DNA from: Pedobacter gandavensis
GTDB taxonomy: Bacteria; Bacteroidota; Bacteroidia; Sphingobacteriales; Sphingobacteriaceae
Direction of reading: 5' to 3'
Length of the DNA stretch: 64,000 nt
Assembly: GCF_014172405.1 (NCBI RefSeq)
Contig: NZ_WNXC01000009.1
Location: 62,001 to 126,000, forward strand
The notes beneath the pieces were generated by a model, which saw only the letters and a list, made by a program, of their open reading frames with translations, was not told the origin of the DNA and did not search any database. This document shows, in pieces, positions 52,604-61,475 of the stretch. Made by a program: the position numbers and the translations under genes. Each line of letters opens with the position of its first letter. Position 1 is the first letter of the stretch.

Positions 52604-52993
52604 TTACTTGTTATTTGAAGCGGCAAAGAACAAACTTCCCCAACCAAGAATAAACAGTAATCCACCAATCGGCGTAATTGGCCCTAACACAGCTCCAAAC
52701 CCAATATGAGTAATCTCCCTGGTCGCCAATAAGTATAGTGATCCTGAGAACAGGATAATTCCAAAACTGAAGAAAATACAAGCCAATTTAAGTAGCTTAG
52801 GTTGTTTCATACTCAACTGCGAAAGAAACAGTAAGGCGAAAGTATGATAAAACTGATATTCCACTCCCTTGCTCCAAATTTCCAATGCTTCAGGACTGAC
52901 CTGGCTTTTTAAACCATGGGCACCAAAGGCACCTAGTATGACTGCAGTTAATCCAAATAGAGAGGCGGTTAAAATAATAGGTCTGTTGCTCAT
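52604..52993 (-). CDS. DUF423 family small membrane protein
   Basis: A 129-residue inner-membrane protein with four hydrophobic segments. It shows the family pattern FGAHGLKSQVSPEALEIWSKGVEYQFYHTFALL. The role of DUF423 proteins is unknown. It is followed two bases later by priA, presumably co-transcribed. A TAATTTTG element lies just upstream on the minus strand. Confidence 0.88.
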   Translation of the reverse strand: MSNRPIILTASLFGLTAVILGAFGAHGLKSQVSPEALEIWSKGVEYQFYHTFALLFLSQLSMKQPKLLKLACIFFSFGIILFSGSLYLLATREITHIGFGAVLGPITPIGGLLFILGWGSLFFAASNNK

Positions 52994-53085
52994 AAAATCG
53001 GCTTTTTTAATCTTCCAAAATTAAGAAACTTGGTTGCATTTTCTTAGTAATCCCAACTTATTAAATTAAATTTGTAAGGACAGCA

Positions 53086-54648
53086 ATGAAAAAGATCCTA
53101 CTTAGCATCATCACACTCCTAACGGCCATTGTGACCATGGCCTATCTTTATTTTTCTAAATTAAATACGGCCCATGCACAGTCTGACCTCAGCCTGTATG
53201 CCGCGGTTAGTGAATCCGGTTTTATATTCTCCTTTGAGCAGGACAAAAGCGTCCTGGATATTTTAAAAGGACAGGATAATTTTGAAGAGATCATGGGTCC
53301 TGAGAAATTCAAATCGTTGCAATCCTTAAAAAATGTGGTACTTTCTTCAACTGCTTTAAGCGGACTCACGCAAAAGCAAATGGTGTACCTCGGTATCCTC
53401 CCTGGAAAGGGAAAGGAACTTGATTTCATCATCAGCACGCAGAGCGATCAGGAGATGAGCAAAACACAACTTTTTCATGCTTTAAAAACTGCGGCAATGC
53501 GAGTAGACAGCGCTGGAGGCCAGACCAAATTGACCTTAGCAGATAGCAGTGTATTTTACCTGGGCCTCAAAGATCATTTAATCTTATTGTCCAATCGTCC
53601 GGAGCCTATCAAAACCATATTGTCAAAGCCTATTGATAAGACTGATGACCAATTTGTAGAATACATTAAATCTGGCAGTAAATTATCAAAAAACAGCTTG
53701 GCACAACTCTACCTAAACTTCAACAAAATCCCAGCCTTGCTGAAGCCTATAATCCCTGGAAAGTTAAACGGAGAGCTAGCTATTTTTAACCAACAGCATG
53801 CATTTGCCCTTTTAACATATAATTTCAGCAAGGAAAGGGTACTTTTTACCGGAACTACCCTTATCCAAAATCCAAATAGTTATTATCAGTTATTTGCGGA
53901 AGAAGTTCCTCAAAAAATGAGTATTCAGAACATTCTTCCAGAAAAAACCGCAAATTTCAGTATCTATGCCATAGATAAATATGAGCCCTGGAGCAAAAAG
54001 CTGGACCAATGGTTTACAAGTCATAAAGAAGATCAGAAACGCGTAAAGTTCGCAGAGGCCATCAATCAGAAATACCATTTAAACTTGGAATTACTGTTTC
54101 CTAAGTACTTTCAAAATCAAATGATGACATTTCAGCTGAGTACTGGTGAAAAACTAGGAGCCATTAACCTAAGCAATGGTGATAAGCTAGATCAGCTCCT
54201 GATTGACATCAGTGAGGATTACTCCGAAGACCTTAAATTATTTAAAGAACCTGATCTTTTGTACACCTATTTTGGCATGCCCTTTCAAGGTTTCAAAAGA
54301 CCATATTATACGATATTAGACAATTACCTGGTTTTCGCCAATACAGCGGCAACGCTTCAATCTTTTTTAAAGGACTATAGGGAAAATCAATTGCTCATCA
54401 ACACTGCCCGATTTATAAATGTGACCAATCAACTCCCAAATAATTCCAACCTTAATTTCTACATAGACCATCAGAATTCCAAAAACATCTGGGCTAAGAA
54501 CGTATATCTTCCCTTTTTCAATCGGCTTACCGCAGAAAATGGCCTAAAAAACTATGAATCTTTTGTCTATCAATTGAGTGGAGATCATGGGAAATTTCAA
54601 ACCAATTTGCTAATCGGCAAGTTTGTTGGTACGGAAAAAGATTTTTAA
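53086..54648 (+). CDS. membrane-anchored or secreted hypothetical protein, DUF3352-like
   Basis: A 520-residue protein with an N-terminal hydrophobic signal-anchor (residues 4-22). The body is mixed alpha/beta with a repeated core (for example SLYAAVSESGF to DILKG, and FSIYAIDKYEPWSKKLDQWFTSHKED), which resembles DUF3352-type extracytoplasmic proteins. No catalytic motif is seen. A TAAATTTG element at 53067-53074 lies close to the start. The gene just downstream encodes a likely outer-membrane protein in the same direction, so the two may form an envelope unit. Confidence 0.6.
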   Translation: MKKILLSIITLLTAIVTMAYLYFSKLNTAHAQSDLSLYAAVSESGFIFSFEQDKSVLDILKGQDNFEEIMGPEKFKSLQSLKNVVLSSTALSGLTQKQMVYLGILPGKGKELDFIISTQSDQEMSKTQLFHALKTAAMRVDSAGGQTKLTLADSSVFYLGLKDHLILLSNRPEPIKTILSKPIDKTDDQFVEYIKSGSKLSKNSLAQLYLNFNKIPALLKPIIPGKLNGELAIFNQQHAFALLTYNFSKERVLFTGTTLIQNPNSYYQLFAEEVPQKMSIQNILPEKTANFSIYAIDKYEPWSKKLDQWFTSHKEDQKRVKFAEAINQKYHLNLELLFPKYFQNQMMTFQLSTGEKLGAINLSNGDKLDQLLIDISEDYSEDLKLFKEPDLLYTYFGMPFQGFKRPYYTILDNYLVFANTAATLQSFLKDYRENQLLINTARFINVTNQLPNNSNLNFYIDHQNSKNIWAKNVYLPFFNRLTAENGLKNYESFVYQLSGDHGKFQTNLLIGKFVGTEKDF

Positions 54649-54703
54649 TATTCTAACCAGAAGTAATTTATAATCATCAAGTTTGTTTAGCAAATAACAA
54701 AAT

Positions 54704-56113
54704 ATGTTAAAAAAGGCGCTCTGCATTGTTATCCTGTTTCTTTTCGCCCATCAGTTAAAGGCGCAACAGTATGGTCTTTTCAATACCAAAACATTATTTG
54801 ATGGTTTTGAAAACCCGGCACAAAAAACATTTACCCTGGATTCATCCAGGAAGTATGCTTCCAACTTCTTTTTGCCTTATCTCGGGGCAAATGTGGCTAG
54901 TAAAGGCAATGATGATTTTATACGTAAAGTCATCAACGAACAAGTTTATGATTCAAAAAACATCCCATTGGGGCAGAAAGGCTTCAATACCCTTTATCAA
55001 AACACCAATGCCTACCTATTAACCTTTAAAGTATTTAATTCTTACAAGTATCAGAAAGAGCTGGGATTTTCCTGGCAACTGAGAACAGATGGTCTGGCAA
55101 AATATACCAATGAAACATTGGTGCTGGTAGACAACTATCAAAGATTAAAAAATGAGATGCCTAAAAGAGGTGCATTTAATGACAAGGGCTATGCGCAGAC
55201 TTATCATCAGTTCAGTGTTACCTATAGAGAAAATTACACCAAGAGGCTGGCTTTTGGTGCCAAACTGAGTCTATTGAGCGGAACCAGCTATAACCAATTA
55301 AACATTAGCGACTCCGACCTCTCGCTTGATCAAACCAACGGCCGTTTAAGCGCGAAGTTTGTCGGCAATTACCGCAGCACCTTTAAAGATATTGATGAAC
55401 TGAGTACCAATACCTTTATGCCTACGTTCAAAAATCCGGGAGCCTCCATCAGTTTGGGTACTTCCTATCAGAGTAAAAGTGGCTATTTCCTAATGGCAAA
55501 TTTAAAAGACTTGGGTTTCATCAGGTGGAACAGCCAATCTTACTATAAAAATGTCAATGAAGTTATTGAAATTGAAGGAAGTACCGACAATAGAGATCAG
55601 TTTCAAAACCGCCTCTCGGATGCATTGCTGAAAAATGCAGAAAGACGTGGTTTTTACTCCGCTACCAATGCAAAATTAGATGCCATGCTGTCGAAAAGCT
55701 TTGGTTTATGGACCCCATCGATCATTGTATCTAAAAACCTATTCTACGCAGGTGGAGATGCCGCCATGGTCAATAAATTCAAGTACGATGGTTTCTCTGT
55801 ATCTGCTACACCTACTTATAATTTCCAGAAGTTATTTTACTTGGGGCTTCAGACCATGTATCAAACCCCGAATTTCGAAGTATTTCTAGGCTCTGATGAT
55901 GTATTAAAAACGACCAGTCAGGTTAAGGGGATCCTGAATAAGGACGCCACTTTAGGCAAAAGTTATAACGGGGCATCCGTATACTTTGGAATTGGAATCA
56001 AATTCGGAAATTATGTAGAGCATCCACAAAACAGCAGTACGATGCCGGGGATTGGAGAACAACCACAAAGTGTATTCCAGCGCATTTTCAGCATCTTCTC
56101 GAAAAAGAAATAG
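54704..56113 (+). CDS. outer-membrane beta-barrel-like protein, DUF5723-like
   Basis: A 469-residue protein with a signal peptide ending near KAQQ at residue 22. It has the alternating aromatic/polar strands and many glycines of a beta barrel (for example FSVTYRENYTKRLAFGAKLSL and SGYFLMANLKDLGFIRW). It resembles DUF5723-type barrels of Bacteroidota. No substrate or function is evident. The terminal IFSIFSKKK is unusual for a barrel. It runs up to one base from the convergent tsaB gene; the hairpin GAAAAAG/CTTTTTC (56101-56124) spans both stop codons. Confidence 0.65.
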   Translation: MLKKALCIVILFLFAHQLKAQQYGLFNTKTLFDGFENPAQKTFTLDSSRKYASNFFLPYLGANVASKGNDDFIRKVINEQVYDSKNIPLGQKGFNTLYQNTNAYLLTFKVFNSYKYQKELGFSWQLRTDGLAKYTNETLVLVDNYQRLKNEMPKRGAFNDKGYAQTYHQFSVTYRENYTKRLAFGAKLSLLSGTSYNQLNISDSDLSLDQTNGRLSAKFVGNYRSTFKDIDELSTNTFMPTFKNPGASISLGTSYQSKSGYFLMANLKDLGFIRWNSQSYYKNVNEVIEIEGSTDNRDQFQNRLSDALLKNAERRGFYSATNAKLDAMLSKSFGLWTPSIIVSKNLFYAGGDAAMVNKFKYDGFSVSATPTYNFQKLFYLGLQTMYQTPNFEVFLGSDDVLKTTSQVKGILNKDATLGKSYNGASVYFGIGIKFGNYVEHPQNSSTMPGIGEQPQSVFQRIFSIFSKKK

Positions 56114-56114
56114 G

Positions 56115-56798
56115 TTACTTTTTCTTTGGGGTTGTAAAGACGAAATCTTTCAAATAGAAAGGCTCAAAATAGGCTACATCTTCAAATTTACCTTGCGTGT
56201 AAGCAGCCATAGCCAAGCGGCTCATATTGCCTGCAGAGTTAAAGTTGGCAGTAGAAAAATGCGCATTTTCATGTTGTAATGTCTCTGTGCATTTTGCGGC
56301 ACCGTCACCAATAAATGTGACTTTTTGTGCCGATAACAAGCTTTCAAAGCTATGTTCATCAATAATTTTCGCTTCTACAGGGGATACGTAATCCAGTTGC
56401 GGATCAAAAACTGCAGTGAACACCTCCATTCTTCTGGCATCAATCATCGAGCAAACCAGTCCTTCAGGAAGGGCTTCGGCTTTCCAAAAACCTTCAGCCA
56501 TCATTTGCAAGGTATCGATTCCGATTAAAGGTTTATCTAAGGCAAAGCAAAGACCTTTAGCGGTTGACACACCAATTCTCAATCCGGTATAAGAGCCTGG
56601 GCCTTTACTTACCGCGATTGCATCCAAATCAGAGAACTTTAATCCGGCGCTATCCATAGCAGATTGAATGAATAAGGTAAGACTTCCAGCATGAATATTA
56701 CTGGCCATTTCTTCTTTCAGGGCAATGGTTACCCCATCCTGAGAGATTGCGGCAGAACAAACTTGTGTAGCGGTTTCGATTTGAAGTATGGTGATCAT
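56115..56798 (-). CDS. tsaB: tRNA threonylcarbamoyladenosine biosynthesis protein TsaB
   Basis: A 227-residue protein of the TsaB/YeaZ family, partner of TsaD in forming t6A at position 37 of tRNAs. The pattern MITILQIETATQVCSAAI at the start and AVSKGPGSYTGLRIGVSTAKGLCFAL near residue 60 are diagnostic. It lacks the metal-site histidine pair of TsaD, as expected. Convergent with the barrel-like gene and on the same strand as yidD and rnpA. Confidence 0.92.
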   Translation of the reverse strand: MITILQIETATQVCSAAISQDGVTIALKEEMASNIHAGSLTLFIQSAMDSAGLKFSDLDAIAVSKGPGSYTGLRIGVSTAKGLCFALDKPLIGIDTLQMMAEGFWKAEALPEGLVCSMIDARRMEVFTAVFDPQLDYVSPVEAKIIDEHSFESLLSAQKVTFIGDGAAKCTETLQHENAHFSTANFNSAGNMSRLAMAAYTQGKFEDVAYFEPFYLKDFVFTTPKKK

Positions 56799-56821
56799 CG
56801 GGTAAAGGTAATAAATCTGGA

Positions 56822-57055
56822 TTAAGGAACAGGATCATGACCGTGTGCCCCCCAAGGGTGACAACGTCCAATCCGCTTCAAAGTTAACCATCCTCCTTTA
56901 AAAGGGCCATGCTTTTTTATCGCTTCTATTCCATATTGAGAACAAGTTGGCGTAAAACGGCAATTGGCACCCAATAACGGCGATATAAACCATTGATATA
57001 GCTTAATTAGTCCTAAAAAGAACCAACCGATTACCAGTTTAACTGCCCTGATCAT
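56822..57055 (-). CDS. yidD: membrane protein insertion efficiency factor YidD
   Basis: A 77-residue protein that assists YidC-dependent membrane insertion. Diagnostic are KLYQWFISPLLGANCRFTPTCSQYGIEAIKKHG and the end RIGRCHPWGAHGHDPV. It overlaps the end of rnpA by 17 bases. It is part of the rpmH-rnpA-yidD unit. Confidence 0.94.
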   Translation of the reverse strand: MIRAVKLVIGWFFLGLIKLYQWFISPLLGANCRFTPTCSQYGIEAIKKHGPFKGGWLTLKRIGRCHPWGAHGHDPVP

Positions 57056-57434
57056 TTTTGATGCTGCCGATTAACCTTTTCAAAGCACTTTCCATTTTCT
57101 TCTCCAAAAAGGAGAACTCATAGATCTTCTTCCCCACGTATTGGATAGAAAAGATCAGTAACTGATCTGAACCTTCCAATGATGGATAGAGTTCTGTTTG
57201 TTTTTGCAAACGATACACCTCACGAATCCTTCTCTTGATCAAGTTCCTGTCTACCGCTCTTTTGAAGCGTTTCTTAGGTGCATTGATCACTACCTGAGCA
57301 GGGAAACTGTGCGGGACATCTACAAAACGATAGGAAATGCGGAATGGGTATAATAAAAAAGAAGAACCGTCTTTAAATAGCAGATCTAATAATTTTCTAC
57401 TACATAACCGTTCTTCTTTATTAAATGTGTTCAT
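57039..57434 (-). CDS. rnpA: ribonuclease P protein component
   Basis: A 131-residue basic protein that helps the RNase P RNA mature tRNA 5' ends. The RNR-like stretch (KKRFKRAVDRNLIKRRIREVYRLQK) is diagnostic. The frame is open upstream to 57476, but ATG at 57434 (MNTFNKEERLCSRKLL) gives the normal start. The stop overlaps the start of yidD. Confidence 0.94.
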   Translation of the reverse strand: MNTFNKEERLCSRKLLDLLFKDGSSFLLYPFRISYRFVDVPHSFPAQVVINAPKKRFKRAVDRNLIKRRIREVYRLQKQTELYPSLEGSDQLLIFSIQYVGKKIYEFSFLEKKMESALKRLIGSIKNDQGS

Positions 57435-57497
57435 GTTTTTGATCGCAAATTTGCAGATATTGTGATCTGCTAACACTTATTGTGCTGCAATCAAAAA

Positions 57498-57656
57498 TTA
57501 TGCTTTGTGACGACGTTCGTCAGAAACTGATAGCTTACTTCTTCCTTTTGCACGACGAGAAGCTAATACTCTTCTACCGTTTGCTGTAGCCATTCTTTCG
57601 CGGAAGCCGTGTTTGTTTCTTCTCTTTCTTTGCGAAGGTTGGAATGTTCTTTTCAT
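57498..57656 (-). CDS. rpmH: ribosomal protein L34
   Basis: A 52-residue large-subunit protein. It begins MKRTFQPSQRKRRNKHGFRERM and contains ATANGRRVLASRRAKGRSKLSVS, which is diagnostic. The start at 57656 lies 41 bases downstream of a very good promoter -7 element. It is followed by rnpA and yidD, the classical order, though dnaA is not next to them here. Confidence 0.96.
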   Translation of the reverse strand: MKRTFQPSQRKRRNKHGFRERMATANGRRVLASRRAKGRSKLSVSDERRHKA

Positions 57657-57697
57657 AACTGTATTATATCTTAGACTATTTTTTTAAATAAGAGGTG

Positions 57698-57728
57698 CAA
57701 ATATAGCTTGATTTTATTTTAATTGCAA
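57698..57728 (-). promoter_or_regulatory. Bacteroidota-type promoter of rpmH-rnpA-yidD
   Basis: On the minus strand there is TTG (57726-57728), a 20-base spacer and TATATTTG (57698-57705), just upstream of rpmH. An excellent match to the pattern. Confidence 0.8.
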
Positions 57729-57765
57729 ATAGAATTCAAGGTAGTTTTCATTTTTCCTTAAAATC

Positions 57766-58503
57766 TTACAAGCCAAGCGCTGCTTTAAGCTTAATATAGC
57801 CCGTTTTACTTACCGGAAGCCATATGTCAGATTTTAAAAGAACAATATAACTGTCCTTTTCTTTCAGTTCTATTTTTGTCACCTGGGCCAAATTTATGAT
57901 ATATGATCGATGAATACGAATAAATTGTGAAGATTCTAACGTTTGTTCAAAAAAGCTCATTGTCTTATTCTTATGAAAAGCGCCTTCAGTGGTACTTAAC
58001 TTCACATAATCGTCGTCTGCTTCAAGGTAATGAATATCTGCTATAGGGATGATTTTTATGACACCATTCTTCTTAACGACTACTCTATTTTGCTGAGCGG
58101 GGTTAAGTGCAGCAGAATCCAGCAGCTCCCGACTGTACTGTTCAGTCTGATTTAAGCGCGCTGGTAATTTTTGTATGGCCTGATCGAATCTACTTTTCTC
58201 TATTGGTTTTAACAGGTAATCTACTGCATTTACTTCAAAAGCTTTAATGGCAAACTCGTCGAAAGCCGTAGTAAAGATCACTGCAGGATGTTGCTCTACC
58301 AGTTCCAACATCTCAAACCCATTGATCTTAGGCATTTGAATGTCCAGAAATATAAAGTCCGGCTGATGCTGTGTAATCGCTTTAATTCCTTCAAAGCCAT
58401 CGCTACACTCCGCAACAACCTCAATATCGGGAAAGCTGCTCAGATAATGTTTTACGACATCCCTGGCCAGGGATTCATCATCTATTAAAATCGTTCTCAT
58501 CAT
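57766..58503 (-). CDS. LytTR-family response regulator
   Basis: A 245-residue response regulator. The receiver domain has D54 in FIFLDIQMPKINGFE as phospho-acceptor, and LLKPIEKSRFDQA as its switch end. A LytTR DNA-binding domain follows (about 140-245). Two ATG codons are possible at 58503 and 58500; the first overlaps the kinase stop (TAATG), so translation is coupled. It is last in a three-gene operon with the kinase and LiaF-like protein. It could bind the direct repeats at 60471-60500. Confidence 0.92.
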   Translation of the reverse strand: MMRTILIDDESLARDVVKHYLSSFPDIEVVAECSDGFEGIKAITQHQPDFIFLDIQMPKINGFEMLELVEQHPAVIFTTAFDEFAIKAFEVNAVDYLLKPIEKSRFDQAIQKLPARLNQTEQYSRELLDSAALNPAQQNRVVVKKNGVIKIIPIADIHYLEADDDYVKLSTTEGAFHKNKTMSFFEQTLESSQFIRIHRSYIINLAQVTKIELKEKDSYIVLLKSDIWLPVSKTGYIKLKAALGL

Positions 58504-59543
58504 TAGTTCTGAGGTATTTTTAGCGTTGTTATATATATATTATCTTCGGTAGCCTTGGTTTGTAGCAATTGTTCATCACCAAATAACAGGTACAACCTGC
58601 GCTTAATAGCCGATAATCCGAAACCTGTCCCACCTGTCGCCCTCATTTCCGGATCAAAAGGATTTTGCACGGTGATCACCAACCTGTTATTTTCTACTTT
58701 CACAAAAATAGAAATCGTAATCGCTGCAGCTGTGTTGTACAAACCAAATTTAATCGCATTCTCTACAATTGGCTGTAAGAGTGTGCCTGGCAGGCATAAA
58801 TCTAAGGTTTCTTCGGCAACTTTCACTTCAATATTTAACCGATGACTAAAACGTACCTTTTCAATATCGAGGTAGAGTTGTATATATTCCATCTCCTCTT
58901 CTACCTTCACCCAGATTTCATCGTCTCTTTTCAAATTCCCCCTTAAAAAAGAAGCCAACTTCATGATCATTGTCCCCGCTTCTGTAGGATTCATGATCGT
59001 GAGCGCATAAACTGAATTTAGACTATTGAAAAGAAAATGAGGTTGCAGCTGATGTCTTAACTTATTCAATTCTGCTTCTTTACTGAGGTTTTGAGCAGTT
59101 AGTAAACGTTCTTGCGTAGCAGACTGCTCTTCCAAACGGTACCATAAAATATTAGCAAGCGCACACCAGGCAAGGAATACAAACACGATGATGAATCTTA
59201 AAATCAGCGACAGCTGCAAAAAACTCCGGTAGGTCAGCTCATTGGTAAACAAATAAGAAAGTGCAAAATTACTAATGAAAGTAATGACACCGGCCAGCAT
59301 CAACGTGATCACCAGCACAAACAAAATAGTTTCATTCTTGGGTTGGTAATACCCCAGCATATTACTTAAAATCATGCAAGCCAAGGCCAATAGCCCATTT
59401 GTAACGAGGCTATCAGCAATGGATATATACCAATTAAAGTTTAATGTATAATAGAAAAGCAAGACAAATACCGAGGTCCAGGCTAAAAATATTGCCAATG
59501 CATATCGTTTAATGTTCTTATTAGCTAAGGGTCTGTTGGTCAC
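58503..59543 (-). CDS. LytS-type sensor histidine kinase
   Basis: A 346-residue membrane kinase with four membrane spans in the first 135 residues, no large periplasmic domain, and a cytoplasmic LytS-type kinase domain. The phospho-acceptor histidine is in LQPHFLFNSLNSVYAL, and the ATP-binding stretches IENAIKFGLY and GTGFGLSAIKRR are intact. With so little outside the membrane it probably senses membrane state or needs the LiaF-like partner encoded just upstream. Confidence 0.92.
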   Translation of the reverse strand: MTNRPLANKNIKRYALAIFLAWTSVFVLLFYYTLNFNWYISIADSLVTNGLLALACMILSNMLGYYQPKNETILFVLVITLMLAGVITFISNFALSYLFTNELTYRSFLQLSLILRFIIVFVFLAWCALANILWYRLEEQSATQERLLTAQNLSKEAELNKLRHQLQPHFLFNSLNSVYALTIMNPTEAGTMIMKLASFLRGNLKRDDEIWVKVEEEMEYIQLYLDIEKVRFSHRLNIEVKVAEETLDLCLPGTLLQPIVENAIKFGLYNTAAAITISIFVKVENNRLVITVQNPFDPEMRATGGTGFGLSAIKRRLYLLFGDEQLLQTKATEDNIYITTLKIPQN

Positions 59544-59578
59544 AACAAGGAATTATTTGGTGAAAATTGTATTTCTAT

Positions 59579-60373
59579 TTAAAAATTGCGAATCTCTACT
59601 CCTCCAAACAAGGCCAATCCTGTAATTTTAATGATTTTAGTTCCGCCATCGGAAATCATTACTGGCCCTCTTTTATCCTCTATCCCACCAAAAATCGCGG
59701 TCACTTCCGACTTTACAATCCAACTGGAAGGAATAATAATCTTAACCCCCCCAAAAACAGCTACCACCTCCAACACAATTGCACCTTCAAAATCTGCCTG
59801 GGTCAGGTTTACATTACAGCCTCCAAAAACAGCAACCATATCTCCTCCCTTGAAATTCTTAGAATATACATACTGATCAGTACCTCCAAATACACAGACT
59901 GCATCGATCACGTCATTTTCATCCACCCAAGTGCCCGCTTTAGGCGCTTCCGTAGTGTCCGTAGGTTGCTCTTGCTCCGTAGATGTGCTTTCTGAAAAAG
60001 AAGCATCCGTAAAATTCGCCTGTTTCTTTTTCCATTTCTCTCCGTTGAGACGATTTGATTTTGGTTTAAGGATCAAGTACAATCCCATGATGATAAAGGC
60101 TACCGCAAAATAATATTTTGACACATCGGCATCTACAATATCCCCCAAAGTAAAGTACCCCCCCACCAGTACCATCGCTAACCAGCCGCGACCTTCAAAA
60201 TTCTTTTTAAATCCGACCAATAAGCCAATGATGATTAGAAGCGTATGCCAGCTCAGCACCCAATGCGGGAGATAAAATCCCATATTTCTCAACAAAAACA
60301 CCATTCCAATCCCTAAAAGAATCAAGCCAGCCCATGTGCTATTGTTTTTTTTACCCTCGTTCCACTTTTCCAT
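59579..60373 (-). CDS. LiaF-like membrane protein (DUF5668 + LiaF C-terminal-like)
   Basis: A 264-residue protein. Four short hydrophobic segments lie in the first 110 residues (LiaI/DUF5668-like). A charged linker with KPKSNRLNGEKWKKK follows, and then a C-terminal beta-helix-like domain with a repeated FGG motif (AVCVFGGT, VAVFGGC, VAVFGGV, TAIFGGI, LALFGGV), as in LiaF/VraT-type proteins. LiaF in Firmicutes restrains a cell-envelope stress kinase, and here it heads the operon with a LytS-type kinase and LytTR regulator, which suggests a similar role. Start ATG at 60373 is preferred over a TTG three codons upstream. Confidence 0.85.
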   Translation of the reverse strand: MEKWNEGKKNNSTWAGLILLGIGMVFLLRNMGFYLPHWVLSWHTLLIIIGLLVGFKKNFEGRGWLAMVLVGGYFTLGDIVDADVSKYYFAVAFIIMGLYLILKPKSNRLNGEKWKKKQANFTDASFSESTSTEQEQPTDTTEAPKAGTWVDENDVIDAVCVFGGTDQYVYSKNFKGGDMVAVFGGCNVNLTQADFEGAIVLEVVAVFGGVKIIIPSSWIVKSEVTAIFGGIEDKRGPVMISDGGTKIIKITGLALFGGVEIRNF

Positions 60374-60412
60374 GGTTATCAATTTATTCGTTTAATCTAT
60401 GTGTTGTCTACT

Positions 60413-60442
60413 CAAATGTAGCGTATGAACACTCATTTACAA
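60413..60442 (-). promoter_or_regulatory. Bacteroidota-type promoter of the LiaF-HK-LytTR operon
   Basis: On the minus strand there is TTG (60440-60442), a 19-base spacer and TACATTTG (60413-60420). It matches the known pattern well and gives a leader of about 33 bases. Confidence 0.75.
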
Positions 60443-60470
60443 ACCCCAATTACACCGGTTGACAAAAATC

Positions 60471-60500
60471 ATCGGTAAAGTCCCATTTTTTATCGGTAAA
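60471..60500. promoter_or_regulatory. LytTR-like pair of direct repeats between the operon and chaN
   Basis: ATCGGTAAA (60471-60479) is repeated exactly at 60492-60500, with a 12-base spacer. Nine-base direct repeats with a 12-13 base spacer are the hallmark of LytTR-domain binding sites. It lies 29 bases upstream of the operon's -33 element and 52 bases upstream of chaN. Confidence 0.55.
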
Positions 60501-60552
60501 AATTATTCGTTAATTTGGAATAGTTCTAATTACCTAGGAAAAGTACTGATTT

Positions 60553-61422
60553 ATGAAAAAACTGATCACTGCAATGCTATGCGTGTTACCGCTTTTGTCA
60601 ATTGCACAAGCCCCAACAGCACATTATAAAGTATATGATGTCAAAAAACAAAAGCTCATTCCGCTAGACAACTTGCTTAATGACATGAAGGACATAGATG
60701 TGCTATTTTTTGGCGAAGAACACAATGATTCCATTGGTCACTTATTGGAATTTGAAATTTATAAAAAGCTCAGCAGTAGCTATCCGAAAACTGCTTTGAG
60801 TTTAGAAATGTTCCATACCGATATTCAGCCCGTAATGGAAGAGTACTTATCAGGATTAATTTCTGAAAAAAACTTCGTTAAAGAAGCCAGAGTATGGAAG
60901 AACTATGAAGACTATAAACCGCTGATTGAATATGCAAAAACACAGCATTTGTCGGTGATCGCAGCCAATGCGGCCACCAGATATAGCAATACGGTAAGTA
61001 AATCAGGTTTATCGATCCTAAATCAATTTCCGGAAAGCTCCCGTACTTTTCTTCCTCCCCTACCAATAGATACGGCAACCGGAAAATATTATGATAAATT
61101 TATAGACATGCTTGGCGGTCATGGAATGGGTGGGATGAAGATCTACCAGACACAGAACCTTTGGGATGCAACGATGTCCTGGTCTATCGCCAAGTATTTG
61201 AAAAGCCATAAAGGAACAAAAGTATTCCAATTGAACGGCCGTTTTCATAGTGATGAGCAACTAGGTACCCTGGCCAAATTAAAAGCCCTATTGCCAAAAT
61301 TGAAAATAGCCAACATTTCTTGTTTTTCAGGAGCAGACTTTACGGAACCTGACTGGACAAAATACAACAACCTTGGCGACTATATCATCCTGACTGACCC
61401 AACAATTAAGAGAACCTTTTAA
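60553..61422 (+). CDS. ChaN-like haem/iron-binding exported protein
   Basis: A 289-residue protein with a signal peptide ending near IAQAPT (residue 20). The domain has the ChaN pattern VLFFGEEHNDSIGH and LSLEMFHTDIQPVMEEYLSG, and the closing VFQLNGRFHSDEQLG. ChaN-type proteins bind haem or iron on the outer membrane or in the periplasm. Here the only nearby partner is the divergent LiaF-HK-LytTR operon, and a direct-repeat site lies between them, so it may be a target of that system. Confidence 0.85.
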   Translation: MKKLITAMLCVLPLLSIAQAPTAHYKVYDVKKQKLIPLDNLLNDMKDIDVLFFGEEHNDSIGHLLEFEIYKKLSSSYPKTALSLEMFHTDIQPVMEEYLSGLISEKNFVKEARVWKNYEDYKPLIEYAKTQHLSVIAANAATRYSNTVSKSGLSILNQFPESSRTFLPPLPIDTATGKYYDKFIDMLGGHGMGGMKIYQTQNLWDATMSWSIAKYLKSHKGTKVFQLNGRFHSDEQLGTLAKLKALLPKLKIANISCFSGADFTEPDWTKYNNLGDYIILTDPTIKRTF

Positions 61423-61475
61423 GCTTGTAAAGCCCTTAATCCCAGTAAACCTGGAAGTCCATAGCGCATAAAAAC

